Source: Rosellinia necatrix (Eukaryota; Ascomycota; Sordariomycetes; Xylariales; Xylariaceae). Taken from it: a DNA stretch of 64,000 bases. Shown here piece after piece: positions 45,690 through 59,965 of this stretch; position 1 is the first letter of the stretch, and every line of letters starts with the position of its first letter. The notes beneath the pieces were generated by a model. The model saw only the letters and a list, made by a program, of their open reading frames with translations, was not told where the DNA came from and did no database searches. The stretch lies in contig JAGYVD010000008.1 in assembly GCA_021209875.1 (NCBI GenBank), positions 248,001 to 312,000 of the forward strand, in the 5' to 3' direction. A program made the position numbers and the translations under genes.

Positions 45690-47245
45690 CGAAATAGCAA
45701 TTAAAATAACTGTAGTTAACGCCGACTTATAGCCTCTAGCCAACTATATCTATAAAGTATAAATTCTGCCTTGCTTCTTGAGATAACGCAAGTCTACGTA
45801 ATATTATACTTACTAATAACCAATCGCGAGGCATGTCTATCGTTCTAGTTGGCGGTAGTCCATAAGGCGCTTGTATATAAAAAAAGGGTTTTGGTTTAAG
45901 TACATAATAAAGCCATGTTATTTTATTCTTCTATAATCTAAAGAAAAACAAGGCCGTTTATGCTACAGCTTTAAAAAAAGCATATAATAAAACAGCTAAA
46001 TTAGTTATAACATTAGTAGTTTTATTTCATTAATAATTTTATAAGATAATTAATTTATTATATAAATTTTAGGCTGCTTTTTTTTTTATAAGCTACTAGC
46101 TATAAAGCTTAAAAGTTGCAGAAAATAACAGATATATTAGCTTAAGTATAAAGTTTTATATAAAGCAGCAAACCTAGCTACACTAGATTTTATCTTTAAA
46201 AGCCGATTAAAAAAAGGACACTATAGAAAAAAACCTTTGAAAATATAAATTATAACTTATAAATAAAACTTTTTAATAGCTAGCACGTGCGCTTTACTCT
46301 GTTATAATATATAAACTCTGCTGTAATAATTTGTATTTTTAGGTCGGACTCTGCTAAATATTAATCTAGCTGTGTTAGTGGAGGCATAAATGCTGTTACT
46401 AGTCTGAAAGCCCCCCTTGGCTATACGTCAACTTGCCTCAAAAGCTGAATCCAGGATATTATAAAGGGTGGAGCGCCTGAAATAACACCACGGGTCGCAT
46501 AAAGGCTGGGAACTGCTAGGCTATCTTAAAATAGGGGCTTTATTGGGCTCTTGGCAGAGAATCGTTATTAGATGGTAAAAGCCGGTTATAGCAAGTAGGC
46601 TTAAACTTAGTAACCTTATTTCTTAAGATCTAGACTAAAGACTTTAGGTGGTTGTTGTAATGGCCTTTATTTAATGCATTGCCGAGTATAAATACTGTCT
46701 TCTGCTTCTTCCAGCTAAAGAGACTTGAATTTTTATTTTTTTTTCACTTATTATATCCCTTAAAAATACTTTTAGTCGTTCAACTATAGCCTACTATTTA
46801 TTACAATGCTAAAAAATCTGGTTCAGCAGAATAATAGCCATGTTGTGATTAAGCTTATTAAAAGGATTAAAATAACAACTATCTAGCAGAACAGAACATT
46901 GTCTATGTTATAGGCAAACCTACTTTGCGTTCCGTTAGCTGCTCCTTTAAATAATAATATATTTCATATCGCCCACTGGACCAGATGTACTATAATACAG
47001 CCAAGGACAACTGTGATGGCTGCAATAACGGCAGTTGGAGCGATGCCCAACTATACCTATGTATTGGGAAGAAAAACTAAGGTTGAAGAAAAGAGAAAAC
47101 TACATACAGGGCCGACGGTCGGAATTCCTACTTGTACATACTACTGGCCATTCACTACATGACTGGCCTACCACATTTACCACTCCGTACCTGTACCTGC
47201 CTAGCCAGGTGGCCAATCAGGGATCGCCATCATGGCTGTGGGCCA
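45690..47245. other. intermediate-GC relic, unassigned
   Basis: Composition is higher than in the flanks and some 20-40-codon tracts look less mutated, for example around 46390-46700 and 46950-47245. No open frame longer than 79 codons and no recognisable domain. It may be a younger or single-copy insertion only partly reached by RIP, such as a DNA transposon or duplicated host DNA. Confidence 0.4.
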
Positions 47246-47768
47246 TGACAATCTGGCTATATATTATAAACTAGTTATATATTTAATTATTAATACAGCT
47301 ATATATTTTATTTATAATCTAGCTAATTAAAGCTATTTATATAATTTAGTACAGCTAATTAACTTAATTAACAAAGCTGATCTAGCTAATTAAATGTTTA
47401 GCGATTTTAACTATCTAGCCTACTGGGCCAGTTGTTTTAATTGAATTAATCAGGCTAGCTCATTTAATTTAATTAATTAAACTAATAAAGCCGATTTAAC
47501 TAATTAACGCTTTAAATATATAGCTTGTTTAAAAGCTTTAAATATAAGCTATTTTAATTTTAGTTACTTTAACCTACCAAATATCAAAAGAATAATAGCT
47601 AGAAATAACGTTATTTATACAAATATCTAGTTGTTTATAAATAAATTATAAGCTTTAGTTAAAAAAAACATTTTTTTAGCTAAATCTTTATTTAAATTAA
47701 TTATTTATTATATAATTAAGAGTTAAAATAAAAAATCGATAAATTATTAGCTAATTAATAATATATTT

Positions 47769-48014
47769 GTTGCACCAGTCATAAATAAGAAGTTAAGGCT
47801 CCAGCAATAAGTAATATATTGTACGAAAATCTATAGATAAAAAAAGAAAGAGTAAGTGGGAGGAATTAGCCCACTAGAATTCTAGCTAAATGCAGGTGTA
47901 AAATAGGTCCAGTTTATGTGCTACAGCTGGTTTATACGTACTAGTTAGCAACAAATGTACGGATGTCCTGCGCGTGCTACGCACGCTATAAAAAAAACTA
48001 GTTATTTATAATTA
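47769..48014 (-). repeat. family D LTR, copy 2, left (3') end
   Basis: Begins GTTGCACCAGTCATAAATAAG, the reverse complement of the D LTR end. A poly-T tract directly follows, the complement of the polypurine tract. Confidence 0.8.
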
Positions 48015-51000
48015 TTTTTTTTTTAAAAAAATAGCTTGTTTATAAAACATCTTTAAGTTTTAAACTTATAATTTTTATATAGTATTTTTTCGCAAAAAAA
48101 AATTATTATAAATATTTATTTATATAATATTTTTAACCTTTTATATTATTAAATTATTATCTAAGTTTTTTATATTATATTATTTTTTTACGTTTATTTT
48201 TATTTATATTTATTTTGGTTTTTGTTATATTATATTTTTTATGTAGTTTTATTATTATTTTTATATATTATATTAAACTTGTTTTTTTTACAGCTTATAA
48301 CTAATTATTTAATTTTATTAAAAGTTTGATTATTTTTAGATTTACATTATAAATTTTTTTAATAATTTTATATTATTTTTAAAATTTTTGCAAAATATTA
48401 TTTATTATTAATATTTTAACTTTTAAATTAATTTAATATTATAGCTTTTATAATATATTTTTAAAGCTTTAATTTTTTTATAATAAAATTTGTTTTTTTT
48501 ATAGTTAAACAAGTTTTTCGTTTAAATTTTTAGTTTTTATTTTAATAATAAATTATTTAAATATAATTATAATCGGTCGGCATAATATTAATTTATTAAT
48601 TTTTGATTAAATAATATTTTAAAATAAACGTGTTTTTATTTTTATTAATTATTTTAAACTTTTATTACTTTATAAAATAGTTTAATTTATAAAATAAATA
48701 GTTTGTTTTTATAATTATTTTTTTAATATTAATATATAGTTTTTATTTTAAAATTAAAGTTTTATTATTTATAATTAGCTTGTTTTATTATTTATATTTA
48801 AATTTGTTTTAAATATTTTTAACAAAGTTTATAAAATAAATTATTTTTAATGCTTTATTTTATGTTTTTATTTTAAATGTTTTTTTTAACTTATAGTTTT
48901 TTATTTTTTATAACTGTTTTATTTTTTAATCGAAATTAAAAACCTTGAAAATTTTATTTTTATTTTATCTAGCCATAGTTCTATAAACTTATAAAATAAT
49001 AATATTTAAGCATGGTTTTTATAAATATTTATTTAAATTAAGCGTTTTAATAATAGCTAATATAAAGCTTTAATTATTAATTAAAATATTTGTTTATTAT
49101 TTTTATTTATTTAATAATTTTATAATGTTTTATAAAAGCTAATATATATTTTATATTTATTAATTTATATAATTTATTAATAAAAACTAAAATAAATTAT
49201 AGTTTTTATTTAATATTATAATTATAAATATATTAAATATTTTAAATAAACCTTTATAATATATTTTTAATAAATTAATTATTATAGTTTATATTATATT
49301 AAAAATTATTTATGTTTTTTTTAAATAATTTATTATAACTAACACGTTATTATACCTGTGTTTATTTTTATATATTTATTTAAAATTTATTATTAAATAT
49401 TATTATATATAGTTAAAAGTTAATAATAATTTTAAAAACTTTAAAGTTTTATTACAAAATATTTTTAAAAGTCGGCATTTTATATAGTTTATTATATATA
49501 TATTATAATTATTAGCTAGTTTAAACTATTAATATTTTTTAATATAATTTTTAGTTTTATGTTTATTTAAATAAGCAATAAACATATAATTATAAATTTT
49601 TAAATAAGCCTGGTTTATAAATAAAAATAATTAAAAATTATTAGCTTTTATATATTATTATTTATCTGTTTTTAAGCTGCTAAAAGTTATTATTTTTAAT
49701 TCTTTTAGTTTTTATTAATAGATTTTTATTTTAAAATTCCTTGAGGTTTTTTTAATATTTTATCGACTAGCTAAAAACTAGTTAATTTTTAATTTTTTTT
49801 TAAAGCTAGTATAAAAACTTAATATTTTTTGTTTATAAAAATATTAGTTTTATTTTATTAATAATAAATTAAAAAATCGTTAAATATTTTTATATTTTTT
49901 TAACTGTTTATATTATTAAATCTTTTTATTTATATAATAAAATGTCAGCTATTATGTTTTTTTAAAACAATAAATAACTAAAAATTATATTTTAAAAATA
50001 GTTTAGTTTATTTAACTTGTTTTAAATTTAAATCTTATTTTATATTAAAATGTTTTAATATTTAATAGTTTATAATTCTAAAAAACTTTTTTACTTATTT
50101 ATTAATTCTAGCTTTTATTTTTTTAATACTATAATTACCGCTAGTATTTTTTTATCAAAAATGTTATAATTTAATTTAATATTATGTAATATTTTTAAAA
50201 AAGAAGCTATAAAATGCTATTTATTTTTACATAGCTATAATAATACTTCAGCTGCAACTTTATTAAATAAATTAGTTTTAATGTTGATAAGCAGCTTATA
50301 TTAATAATGTTTTTATAAAAAGCTGTTGTTCAGCTTTTTTAATTAATAAAAGCTTTATTATTATCGTTTATTTAATTAAAAGCTTTGTTTTTTATTTTAA
50401 ATAATTTATAAAAATTATAATATAACTATATTTCTAAATAAATTTTCTATAAAAGTTATAAAATTTCAAAAAAATTATATGTTTTTATTATAATAAAAAG
50501 TTTTTAATTTATTATAGCTTTAATTATTGCTAGGTCGACTTATATATTTTTAATATTAATAATATAATTTTAAAATTTAATATATTATATATAAAACTCT
50601 GATTTTTTAAATTAGCCTGCAGGCTAGTATTATATAGCTTTTAAAAAACTTTTTTGCTTATATTTTGTTTGTTTTTAAATTGTTTAAATAAATTAATATA
50701 TTATTTATATATACGTTATAAAAATTATTTAAAAATTAAATAATATATTATTAATATATTTTAAAATATAAATAACCTGTTTATTAATTTAAACAATAAT
50801 AATTTATAATAATATGTTTTATATTTTATATAAAAATAATTAAATTTTTATTATTTTTATTTATATAAATATAATAAAAGCCTGTTTTATGTTAATTTTA
50901 TAAAAACTTTAGCTTTTAAAATATAAAACAAAGTTTTTTAATAAATAAGAAAAAATACTGGTTTTTTTATAATTTTGTTTAGTTTTTAATAGTTGATTTA

Positions 51001-54000
51001 AAAACAGAGTTTTTATTAGCTTTTTTATAAATAATATAAACAACTTATATAATATATTATTAAGTTTAATAAAACTTTTTATAAGTTATTAATTAAATAT
51101 TTTTATATAGCTTTTAATTTATTAAGTAATATTTTATATAAAAACTATATTTTAAATTTTAGCTGATTTATTTTTATAAAATCTATTTTATAATTTATAT
51201 AAGGTTGGTAAAAAATAAATTATCTGATTTTTTTTCTAAACATGTTAAAAAGTCGTAATATTTTAAAAATATAAGTTTTAACGCTTTTGTTCTAGCTTAT
51301 TTTTATCTTTTATTTTTATTTATTTTTATTTATTTTATTTATTAATTTATTAATTTAATAAATATTAATAATTTATATTTTATTAGCGCTTTAATTTTTT
51401 TATTAAAATTATAAACCTAATAATATTAAAAGTAATAATTTAAATATTAAATATTTTTTATACCAGCTTATACTGTTTTTTTTATATAATAAAATGTTTT
51501 AATATTGAACTTTTATAAAAATATCACGCTTTTGTTAATTTTTTTAAAATCGGTTTTATTTTTAACGTAAAAAAATAGTTTTTTAAGTTTTTTATTTTTT
51601 TAAATAATTTTATATTAAGTCGTTTAATTTTTTAACGGCATATTTTTAAAAATACTTGCTGCAGCATTTTTTTTAATATTTCTTTTTTTTATTAAGTTTA
51701 ATATTATAGTTTTATTAGTTAACGTTTTTTAATACTTTAAATAATATAATTAAATTTTGTTTTATTTATTATTAATATATACCTATATTTATAATTTTTA
51801 ATAAGTTAAAAAAAACTAAAATATATTATTTTATATATAATAACATATTATATTATTTAAACTATTTTTTTAATTATAACTTGGCTGTTTATATTTATTA
51901 TATTAATACAAACGTTTTTAAAAGTTTTATTATATATTTTTAAAGTTAATTATGATGTTATTTTAATTTTTTCATCCGATTTTTATTATATTTAATAACT
52001 ATTTATTATTTAAACTTATTTATAATTAATAAATTAAATAGCTGTATTAGTTTTTAGCAAAAATATATTTATATATATATATATATTTATTTTTATATTT
52101 TTAAAAATATTATAACTTCTTAAAATAGCTTATTATTATATAAAATATATATATATAATAAAAGTTTATTACTTAAATAATTATATATTATATTTTCTTT
52201 ATTTATAAACAGTAACACTAGCTTCAAAAAAAGGTTTATTTGCTCTAAAATTATTATTCTTTTATTGTAACATTAAAAGTGTTTTTTTTTAATATTATAA
52301 CAAAAGTTGGTTTGTATTTGTTTATAATAACGTTAACGCCGGTGTTACGCTATGTTTTATTAAAAAGTTTTAAAAAATAATTTTTAATAATAATTTTTTT
52401 CTGTTTATAATAAAAATATTTATTTTTTATAATGAGCTGTTTTCTTTTTTTAATTAATAATTTAAAGGGTTAGTTTTAATTTATTAATAATAATATAAAT
52501 AAAACAAACATTTACCTTTTAATAAGCGTAATAATAATATAGTTATATTAAATATAAAACATGTTTTTAGTTCTTAATTAATAAATAATAAATTAATTAC
52601 GTGCAGTACTTTTTATATATATTAAAATCTACCGATTTTTAAAATATTTATAAATTATTTTAGTTATAAGTTATACAAATAACTTGTTTTTAAACTTTTT
52701 TTATTTAGCTTTATTAAAACATATTTTTTAATAAATCTTATAAAATCTGTTTTAAATTAAATAAATTTAAATAAAAATATTTATTAATATTTAATGTTTT
52801 ATAATTAGCTTCGGTTTTTTAAAACGTTTATAAGTTTATTAATATTATCTCAATATTTTATTAAGTTTTTAAATCTTATAATTATATTAAAATATTTATT
52901 TAATAAATAAAAATCAGGTTTTTAAAACTTTTTAATAAAATAAGATTTAATATTGCTTATTTTTATAAAATTATATATAAACTAATCTGTATTAACTTTT
53001 AAGCGATTTATTATATTATTATTTTAAACTTCAAAATTGATTTTGTTTTTTATAGTTTTATTATAAAATTTATTTATTAAAATTTTAATAAATTTATAAA
53101 AAAACTTTTAAAACTTTTAAAAAAATATTTTTATATTTAATAAAATAAATTAATTAATGATTAGTTTAATTTATATAAAAATTTTATAAACGGCTTTATT
53201 TTTTAGTTATTACTTTTAGTTTACTTATAATATAATTTATAGCAGCGTTATTAAAACTTTTTTTTTGTTCAAGCATAAAAGATTTTTAAAAAATAGTTTA
53301 ATACAGCTTATTTAATTTTTATTAAGTTTTAATATAATTTTTTAAAAATTAATAAAATAGTTTTATATTATTTTTAGTTTTATAGTTTAATTTTTAAGTT
53401 TTCTTTATATTTTTTTTAATTTTTATTTAATTAAATTATATATATTTTGAATTTTTAGCTTCTTTAAAAACAATTTTTGCTTATTTTATACTATCTTATA
53501 TAAAAATAATAATTTATTTCTATTTATTAAAATATTATTAATATATATATTTAAAGTTTTATTTTATTAAGTAAACCAGCAGCAGTAAAAAATATTTAAG
53601 CTAAGTTAACAAATATTTTAAAATTAATCAGTTTTTTATTATTTAGCTAAATTACAACATTTTTTTTTTATAATTAATTTTTATAAAAAATAGTTTATTT
53701 GTTTTTAATAATTAAGCTTATAAACTATTATATTTATAAACTCACAGTTTTAAAAAAAAACTTGCTTGTTTTTTATTTAACATTTTTTTAAATTTAAAGT
53801 TTTAAATTAATAAATAAAATTTTAAAGCTACTTTTACTAGTGGTTTTTAAGCGCTAATATTAGTTTTATTTTTAATTTTTATAATAAATTACATTATAAC
53901 AGGTTTTTAAAATTAAATTAAATATATTTAATTTTATACATATTATTAAAAGTTTCGCTAATAAAATAATTAAAAATTTAAACGTTATATAAAACAAAGT

Positions 54001-54139
54001 TATTTTTAACATATTAAAGTTTTAACTTGTTTTTAACTACTTTTAGCATTTATAATAAAAACTATTTTAAAATCAGTTAATAAACACTATTTAAAAAGTA
54101 GTCTTAATACTTTAAAATAAATTAAATAATTTATAAATT

Positions 54140-54381
54140 ATTATATTAATTATAAATAAAAATTAAAGCTCTACTAATAAATAATATATTATATAAAAAT
54201 TTATAAATAAAAAAGAAAATTAAATAAAAAAATTAGCTTATTAAAATTCTAGCTAAAGACAAGTGTAAAGTAGGTCTAGTCTATGCGCTACAGCTGGTCT
54301 GTGCGCACCAGTTAGCAACAAGTGTACGGATGTTCTACGCGTGCCACGCACGCTACAGGAAGGACCAGTTATCCGGAACTA
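54140..54381 (-). repeat. family D LTR, copy 2, right (5') end
   Basis: The outer half is intact (CAGTTATCCGGAACTA), the inner half is converted to A/T at nearly every C and G (ATTATATTAATTATAAATAA for GTTGCACCAGTTATAAATAA). Confidence 0.8.
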
Positions 54382-55148
54382 TATTTTAAATAAACCTAGC
54401 TTAAACAAAATTATTACAGCTTTAAAAAAACTGTATTAAAATATAGTTTAAACATGTTAAATGTTTATTTACAACTAACCACTTGTTTTTATATAATATA
54501 GCTTAAAATAAATATATAATATAAGTTATAATATATGCAAGCTAATAAAACTTTAAAAAAAAAATTTATGAGCTAAAAGTTATAATAATTATTTAAAACT
54601 AATTAAAAAAGCTTATTTATAATTATATAAAAAAGCTAAAAGCTGAAACTTTTTTAAAAAGCTATATAAAAAAAATTAAACAAGCTTGTAATAATTTTAA
54701 ATGAAAAGCTAAACATTTTTATTGCTTTAGCTTTAATTTAATTAAATAAAAATATTAACAGCAACTAAATAAATAAAATAATTTTTAAAATATTAAGATT
54801 TTTAACTATTTTAATAAAACTAATAGTTTTATTAATTTTAATATATATAAATAAAACTGCAAAAAAATTAAAAGCAGCTAAAACTATAACTAAAACAACA
54901 GCTGTAGTTAAACCAGTAAAATTTCTGCTTAAAAAATAGTTAATTAGCATGCTAGCTAAATAACAGCTTGTTTTTTATTATGTTTTTATATAAATTAGCA
55001 TTTAAAAAAAGCTTAAAGCTAAATTAAAGCTTTAGAACTAAATAAAAGCTTGGATTAGATTAATAGAATTTTAAAGAATTAATAGGCCAGCTATTGCTAA
55101 ATAGTTACTAAAAGCAGGAACTGATTTTTAAATGCCCGGCATTTTATT

Positions 55149-55405
55149 AGAGTAAGCAAGGGGTGCCAGGCTTGGCACTACTAGTTGCCTTACTATAAGA
55201 TTAAATAAAGTGGCCCAGGCCACCTAGGCTAACCCCACTTGGGCTAGGCCCACCCACCTACCTGTACTAGTAGGTGTAATTCTAGAACTGCCCCTAGAAT
55301 TCCACCATCTTTATCACCTTTATATATTCAACACCATAATACAGACCAGTATACTGTAAATATAGCTATTTACAGCTTTATACCCCCTGACCAGACTTAT
55401 TAATT
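55149..55405 (-). repeat. family B LTR, copy 2
   Basis: Reverse complement of the 257-bp B LTR, well preserved, including GGGGTGCCAGGCTTGGCAC and CCCCTGACCAGACTTATTA. Confidence 0.8.
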
Positions 55406-55503
55406 TAGTTTATTTATATAATTATAATATATATCAAATTTTTTTTTATTAATGAATTTTTAAAAATTTATAATTTTATTATTAAATTTTTATAAGTTTT
55501 AAG

Positions 55504-56110
55504 CTTTTTATAAGCTCTTGTGGGCTTTAGGCTTTGCCAAGGGCCCAGCCCATGCTGAAATGGGCCCCTAAAACCCATTTGGGCCGTGGGTTCTTGGCAA
55601 TTGGGCTGGGCCCGACAACCCTAACCCAGAGTCACGCCAGTGCGAGGACGACCACTACTAGCGGGTCTAGGGACACACCACCAAGCTCGGCACCGGTGCA
55701 GCACACGCAAGAACGCCTTGTGAATGCTCGCGCGTCCTCCTCGCAACCAAGGACCCGACGCCCAATCATGTACAACGAGAAGCAAGCGTTTGACAGCGCC
55801 TTCGGCAGCGAAAGTCACACTGCTTATGAATAGCCCAAGCCGGAGGCGCCAGCAACGCGAGGAAGTCAGTAGGCCCAAGTGTCAAAGAATGGTACATGGT
55901 TATCCCGTTGATTATCTTGAGGCCCAAGTTCTCCCAACTACTCGTGGGAGGTGAAGCCGTCTTATATACCCTTAGGTGGTCACGTGTGGGTAGGGTTATA
56001 AAAAGCCCAGCCCATGGGCGCCCATAATAGCCCATGGGCTCTTGGCGGGCCCTAATAAAAGCCCACGGGCTTTTAGCAGGCTTTTATAAAAACTTATAAG
56101 CTTTTAGCAG
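55504..56110. mobile_element. GC-rich element with inverted, palindromic ends
   Basis: About 600 bp of normal composition. Both ends carry GTGGGCTTT...GCCAAG-type sequence in inverted orientation and repeats of AGCCCATGGGC (perfect palindromes near 56005-56040). This arrangement resembles a non-autonomous DNA transposon with subterminal repeats. The middle (55620-55960) is non-repetitive and holds a 99-codon frame ending FDSAFGSESHTAYE, which could be captured host sequence or chance. Right of it, GCTTTTAGCAGGCTTTTATA is repeated twice. Confidence 0.5.
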
Positions 56111-58840
56111 GCTTTTATAAAAGCTTATAAGTTTAAAAAAGCTGTTAAAAATTTATAAGTTTTTATAAGTTTTTATAAATTAAAAATTAAAATTATTTTT
56201 AAATTAATTTTGTTTTAATTATTAAATTTAAAAATATTATTATATTTAAAATAAAGTTTTATTAATAAAAATATTAATATAATATTTATAATAATAAAAG
56301 TTATAATAAAAAACTAAAATAAATATATATATTTAAATAATAATTAATAAATTATAATAAAAATAAAATATTAAAAATATAAAAAACAAAATAATTAGTA
56401 TTAAAATAAAAGCTATATTAAAATAAAATGTTTTTTAAAAATAAACAGCTAATATAGTTTAAATAAAATATATATATTTTTTTAAATTATATTTAAAATT
56501 AAACTATATTTAAAATTAAACTATATTAAATAAAATATAAAAATTATTACTATTAAAAATAATAAAAACTTATATTATTAATTATAAGCATGCTAAAAAT
56601 AATATAAATTAAAACATAACTTTTTATAAAAATAAAATATAAATAAAAATAATATTTTAATTTATATAATTTTAGCTATTATAAATAATTAATATAAATA
56701 TTAATATATAAAATATAATATATAACTTATAGTTAATTATAGCAAATATTAAAAATAATATAAGCTGTTTTTAAATAATATTTATATTAAGTTTTAATAT
56801 TATTAAAATAAACGCTAAAAAAAATATAAAAGCTGTTTTTTTTAAATTATTATAAAAAAATTAAAAATATATTAAAACTAAAACACGTTAATAAATTTTA
56901 ATAATAATTATTAAAAATAATATTTATATTAATTAAACAGCAGATAAAATAATAAAAATAAAACAGCTAAATATAAAAAGCTTTATTTTATAAAACGTTA
57001 TTTTTAAAATAAAAATTTAAGCTTGTTTTTATATAAAATAAAAATAAATTATATTTTTAAAAATAAAAATAAATATTAATATATATATTAATTTATAAAT
57101 TAATTAGCTTATCTGTTTTAAAATTTATATTAATAAAATAATAAAATTTAAACTTTTATTTTAAAATTAACAGCAAGTTATTTAATATAAAAACTGTTTT
57201 AATAAAAATATTATAAATAGCTATATTTTAAAAACAGTTATAAAACTTATTAAATTTATAAAATTAAAACATTTTAACGTAATTAATTAAATAAAAATAT
57301 TTATTTTATATAAATTAAATATAAAAGTTATAAAAATTTTTGCTTTAATATATTTAGTAATAATTAAATAGTATGAATTAAAAAGAAAATTTTTTGTTTT
57401 ATAAAAGCAAATTATTAGCCTGTTTTTATATAAATTTTTGCAGATATTTTTAAAAACTATAATAAAAACGTTTATATTATATTAATTTTTAATAAAATAA
57501 TACTTATAATTAATATTATTTTTATTAAAATTAATAATATTATATATATTTTTAAGCAAATAATAAATACAGCGTTTTTATTATTAAAATTAATATATAA
57601 AACTAGCTAAATAAAAAGTTTTATAATAAAAATATATAATTAAAAGTTGTTGCAACTTATTTATAATTTTATTTTAAATATAAATAAAAATTAATATAAA
57701 AATAAATACAATAAAAAAAAGCTTATTATTAATTTTTAATTTAAATAATAATTTAAACTAAAACGTTTTTTTTTTTAAATAACGTATTAAAGTTTTTATT
57801 TATTTCGCAGTTTTATTAACGTTTAATTTAATATTAAAAAGCAGTAATATTGTTTTTATATATAAGCTGCTTAAATATATAGTTTAAATTACAAGCTTAA
57901 GCTTTTTAAATATAAAATTATTTAAAAGCTTGGTTTTATTTTTATAACGTTTAAAAGCCAGCAAAATATTAAATAAGTTTGTTAAACGTTTTATAAATAT
58001 TTAATAAAAAATTAGAAATAATTAAATTAATTAATTAAAACATAATTAATATAATTAATAAAAATATATATCGCGAAATAAAATTTTAGCAGAAAATTTT
58101 TTTTTAATAAACAACTAAGTTTATAAAATAAAACAAAATAAACGTTAAAACTAAGCGAACCGATTAATTTTATTTTAAAAACAGCCGACGCAACAAAAAA
58201 AATAACTAATTAATTAGCTAAAGTTTTTAAAAAAAAAAAAAAAAGTAAAATAAAATAAGAATTAAATATTAAATGAAATTTTACTGCCCGCTAGTAAATT
58301 TTACTGCTTTTAAATTAGGAAATATATTAAAATTTAAAAGAATTAATATTATAAAAATAAAAAATAAAATAATAACAAAAATAATAATAAAAATAAAAAT
58401 AAATAATAAAAATAATAAAAATAATAATTAAATAATAGTAATAATAATTATAATAATAATAATACTAAATATTAATAATAATAATATTAATATAAAAATT
58501 AACAAAAATTAAATAATAATAATAATAATTATAATGATAATAATATAAATATATATATATATAAATTATTATATTAATAATAAAATTAAATAATAATATT
58601 AAATGATTTAAATAATATTATAAAAATAATAATAAAATAAAAGGAATAATAATAATAATAATAATAATTAAAATAATAATAAAACAATAAAATAATAATA
58701 ATATATATATATATATGTGAATTATTATATAAATAATAATATTAAATAATTTAAATTATATTATAAAAATAATAATTAAATATTAGGAATAATAATTATA
58801 ATACGAATATAAAAATAATAAAAATTAAAAAAATAAAAAT

Positions 58841-58907
<67 letters not shown>

Positions 58908-58914
58908 TAATAAT
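58841..58914. repeat. (TAA)n microsatellite
   Basis: Over 20 TAA/ATA units, part of a wider AT trinucleotide-rich zone from about 58370 to 58930. Confidence 0.9.
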
Positions 58915-59965
58915 ATAGAAATATATAAATTATGATATTAATAATAATATTAAATAATATAAATAATATTATAAATAATTAAAAATATAATATAAATTAT
59001 AAAATAAATATATATAATAAAAAGCTATAACAAAAAGCTGAAATATTAATATTAATATATAATAAAATATAAATTTAACTTTTTTAAAATAAATTATATA
59101 AAAAAAATTAAAACAGAAGTTTTGATTTTGTACTAATTTATATTAATTATAATTTAACGTATATTTTAAGTAATTTTGTAAGGCTAAAAAATATTAACGT
59201 AATTTATAAACTAATTTAACATATAATTATTGTTAATTTTAATGCGGCTATAAAACCGTTTTATTTTTAATAATAATATAATTTATATATTAATATATAT
59301 ATTAATTAAAGATATTTTATAGTTTTAGCAGCAGCTTTTAGTTTTTTGTTTAAATTTTATAAAATATAAAATTTTTTTAATATATAGTTTTATTAGCTTT
59401 TTTCAGCTAAAATAATATTAATATTTTTAAATATAATTTTATTTAAAAATAAATTAACTTTATAATATTATATAATATATATAATATTAAATATTAGCTT
59501 AATATATTTAATTATTAAAATAATTTAGCAGCTATAAATTATATTAAAGTTTGCAGCTAAAATAAAATTAAATTAATAATTTAAATATAAATTAATATAA
59601 AGCTCATTAAAAATAAAAAATAAAACCTGTTTTATTAGCTTTTATAAAATATTAATAGCTAAAGCTTAAAAACAAAATTTTAACTTAGTTTTATTAAAAA
59701 TAATTTTTATATTAAATAAATAAAAATGCTTTATTAAGCAATAAAATTGAATTAAAATTTAATTATAATATATAAATATTTTAAAATATTTTATATATAA
59801 AAAAGATTAAAATGTATTAATTTTATATTAATTAATAAAAACTTATTTTAAATAAATTTTAATATTTAAAAAACATAAGTAAAGTTGTTAAAAAACAGCA
59901 GCAAGCAATTTTATTTAATATATTATTATTATTTATTATTATCTGCTGATTTAAATAAATAAACG

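Larger units (their letters stand above)
47769..54381 (-). mobile_element. Ty3/gypsy-type LTR retrotransposon family D, copy 2
   Basis: LTRs at 47769-48014 and 54140-54381, opposite in orientation to copy 1, with TATTT duplications at 47764-47768 and 54382-54386. The intact target is visible in B copy 1 near 23285-23300 (TATAAAATATGC). The interior is 6.1 kb and matches copy 1 in order. In the RNase H region (about 50,000-50,170, minus strand) only IIADILLYK remains of the motif. No frame is intact. Confidence 0.75.
47245..55405 (-). mobile_element. LTR element family B, copy 2, truncated, with nested D element
   Basis: The LTR at 55149-55405 is the reverse complement of 21897-22153. Its interior continues leftward with the same sequence as copy 1 (ATGCCGGGCA just inside the LTR), is interrupted by the D element at 47769-54381, resumes to the left and stops matching near 47245. 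The far LTR is missing. It carries empty sites for C1 and for the 23671 insertion, so these entered copy 1 only. Confidence 0.7.

Noticed and set aside
47035..47274. 79-codon frame
   Set aside because: Lies across the end of B copy 2 and an intermediate-GC relic; no domain recognised.
58370..58930. Possible CRISPR-like or satellite array
   Set aside because: Only (TAA)n/(ATA)n microsatellite drift without regular spacers; the organism is a fungus.
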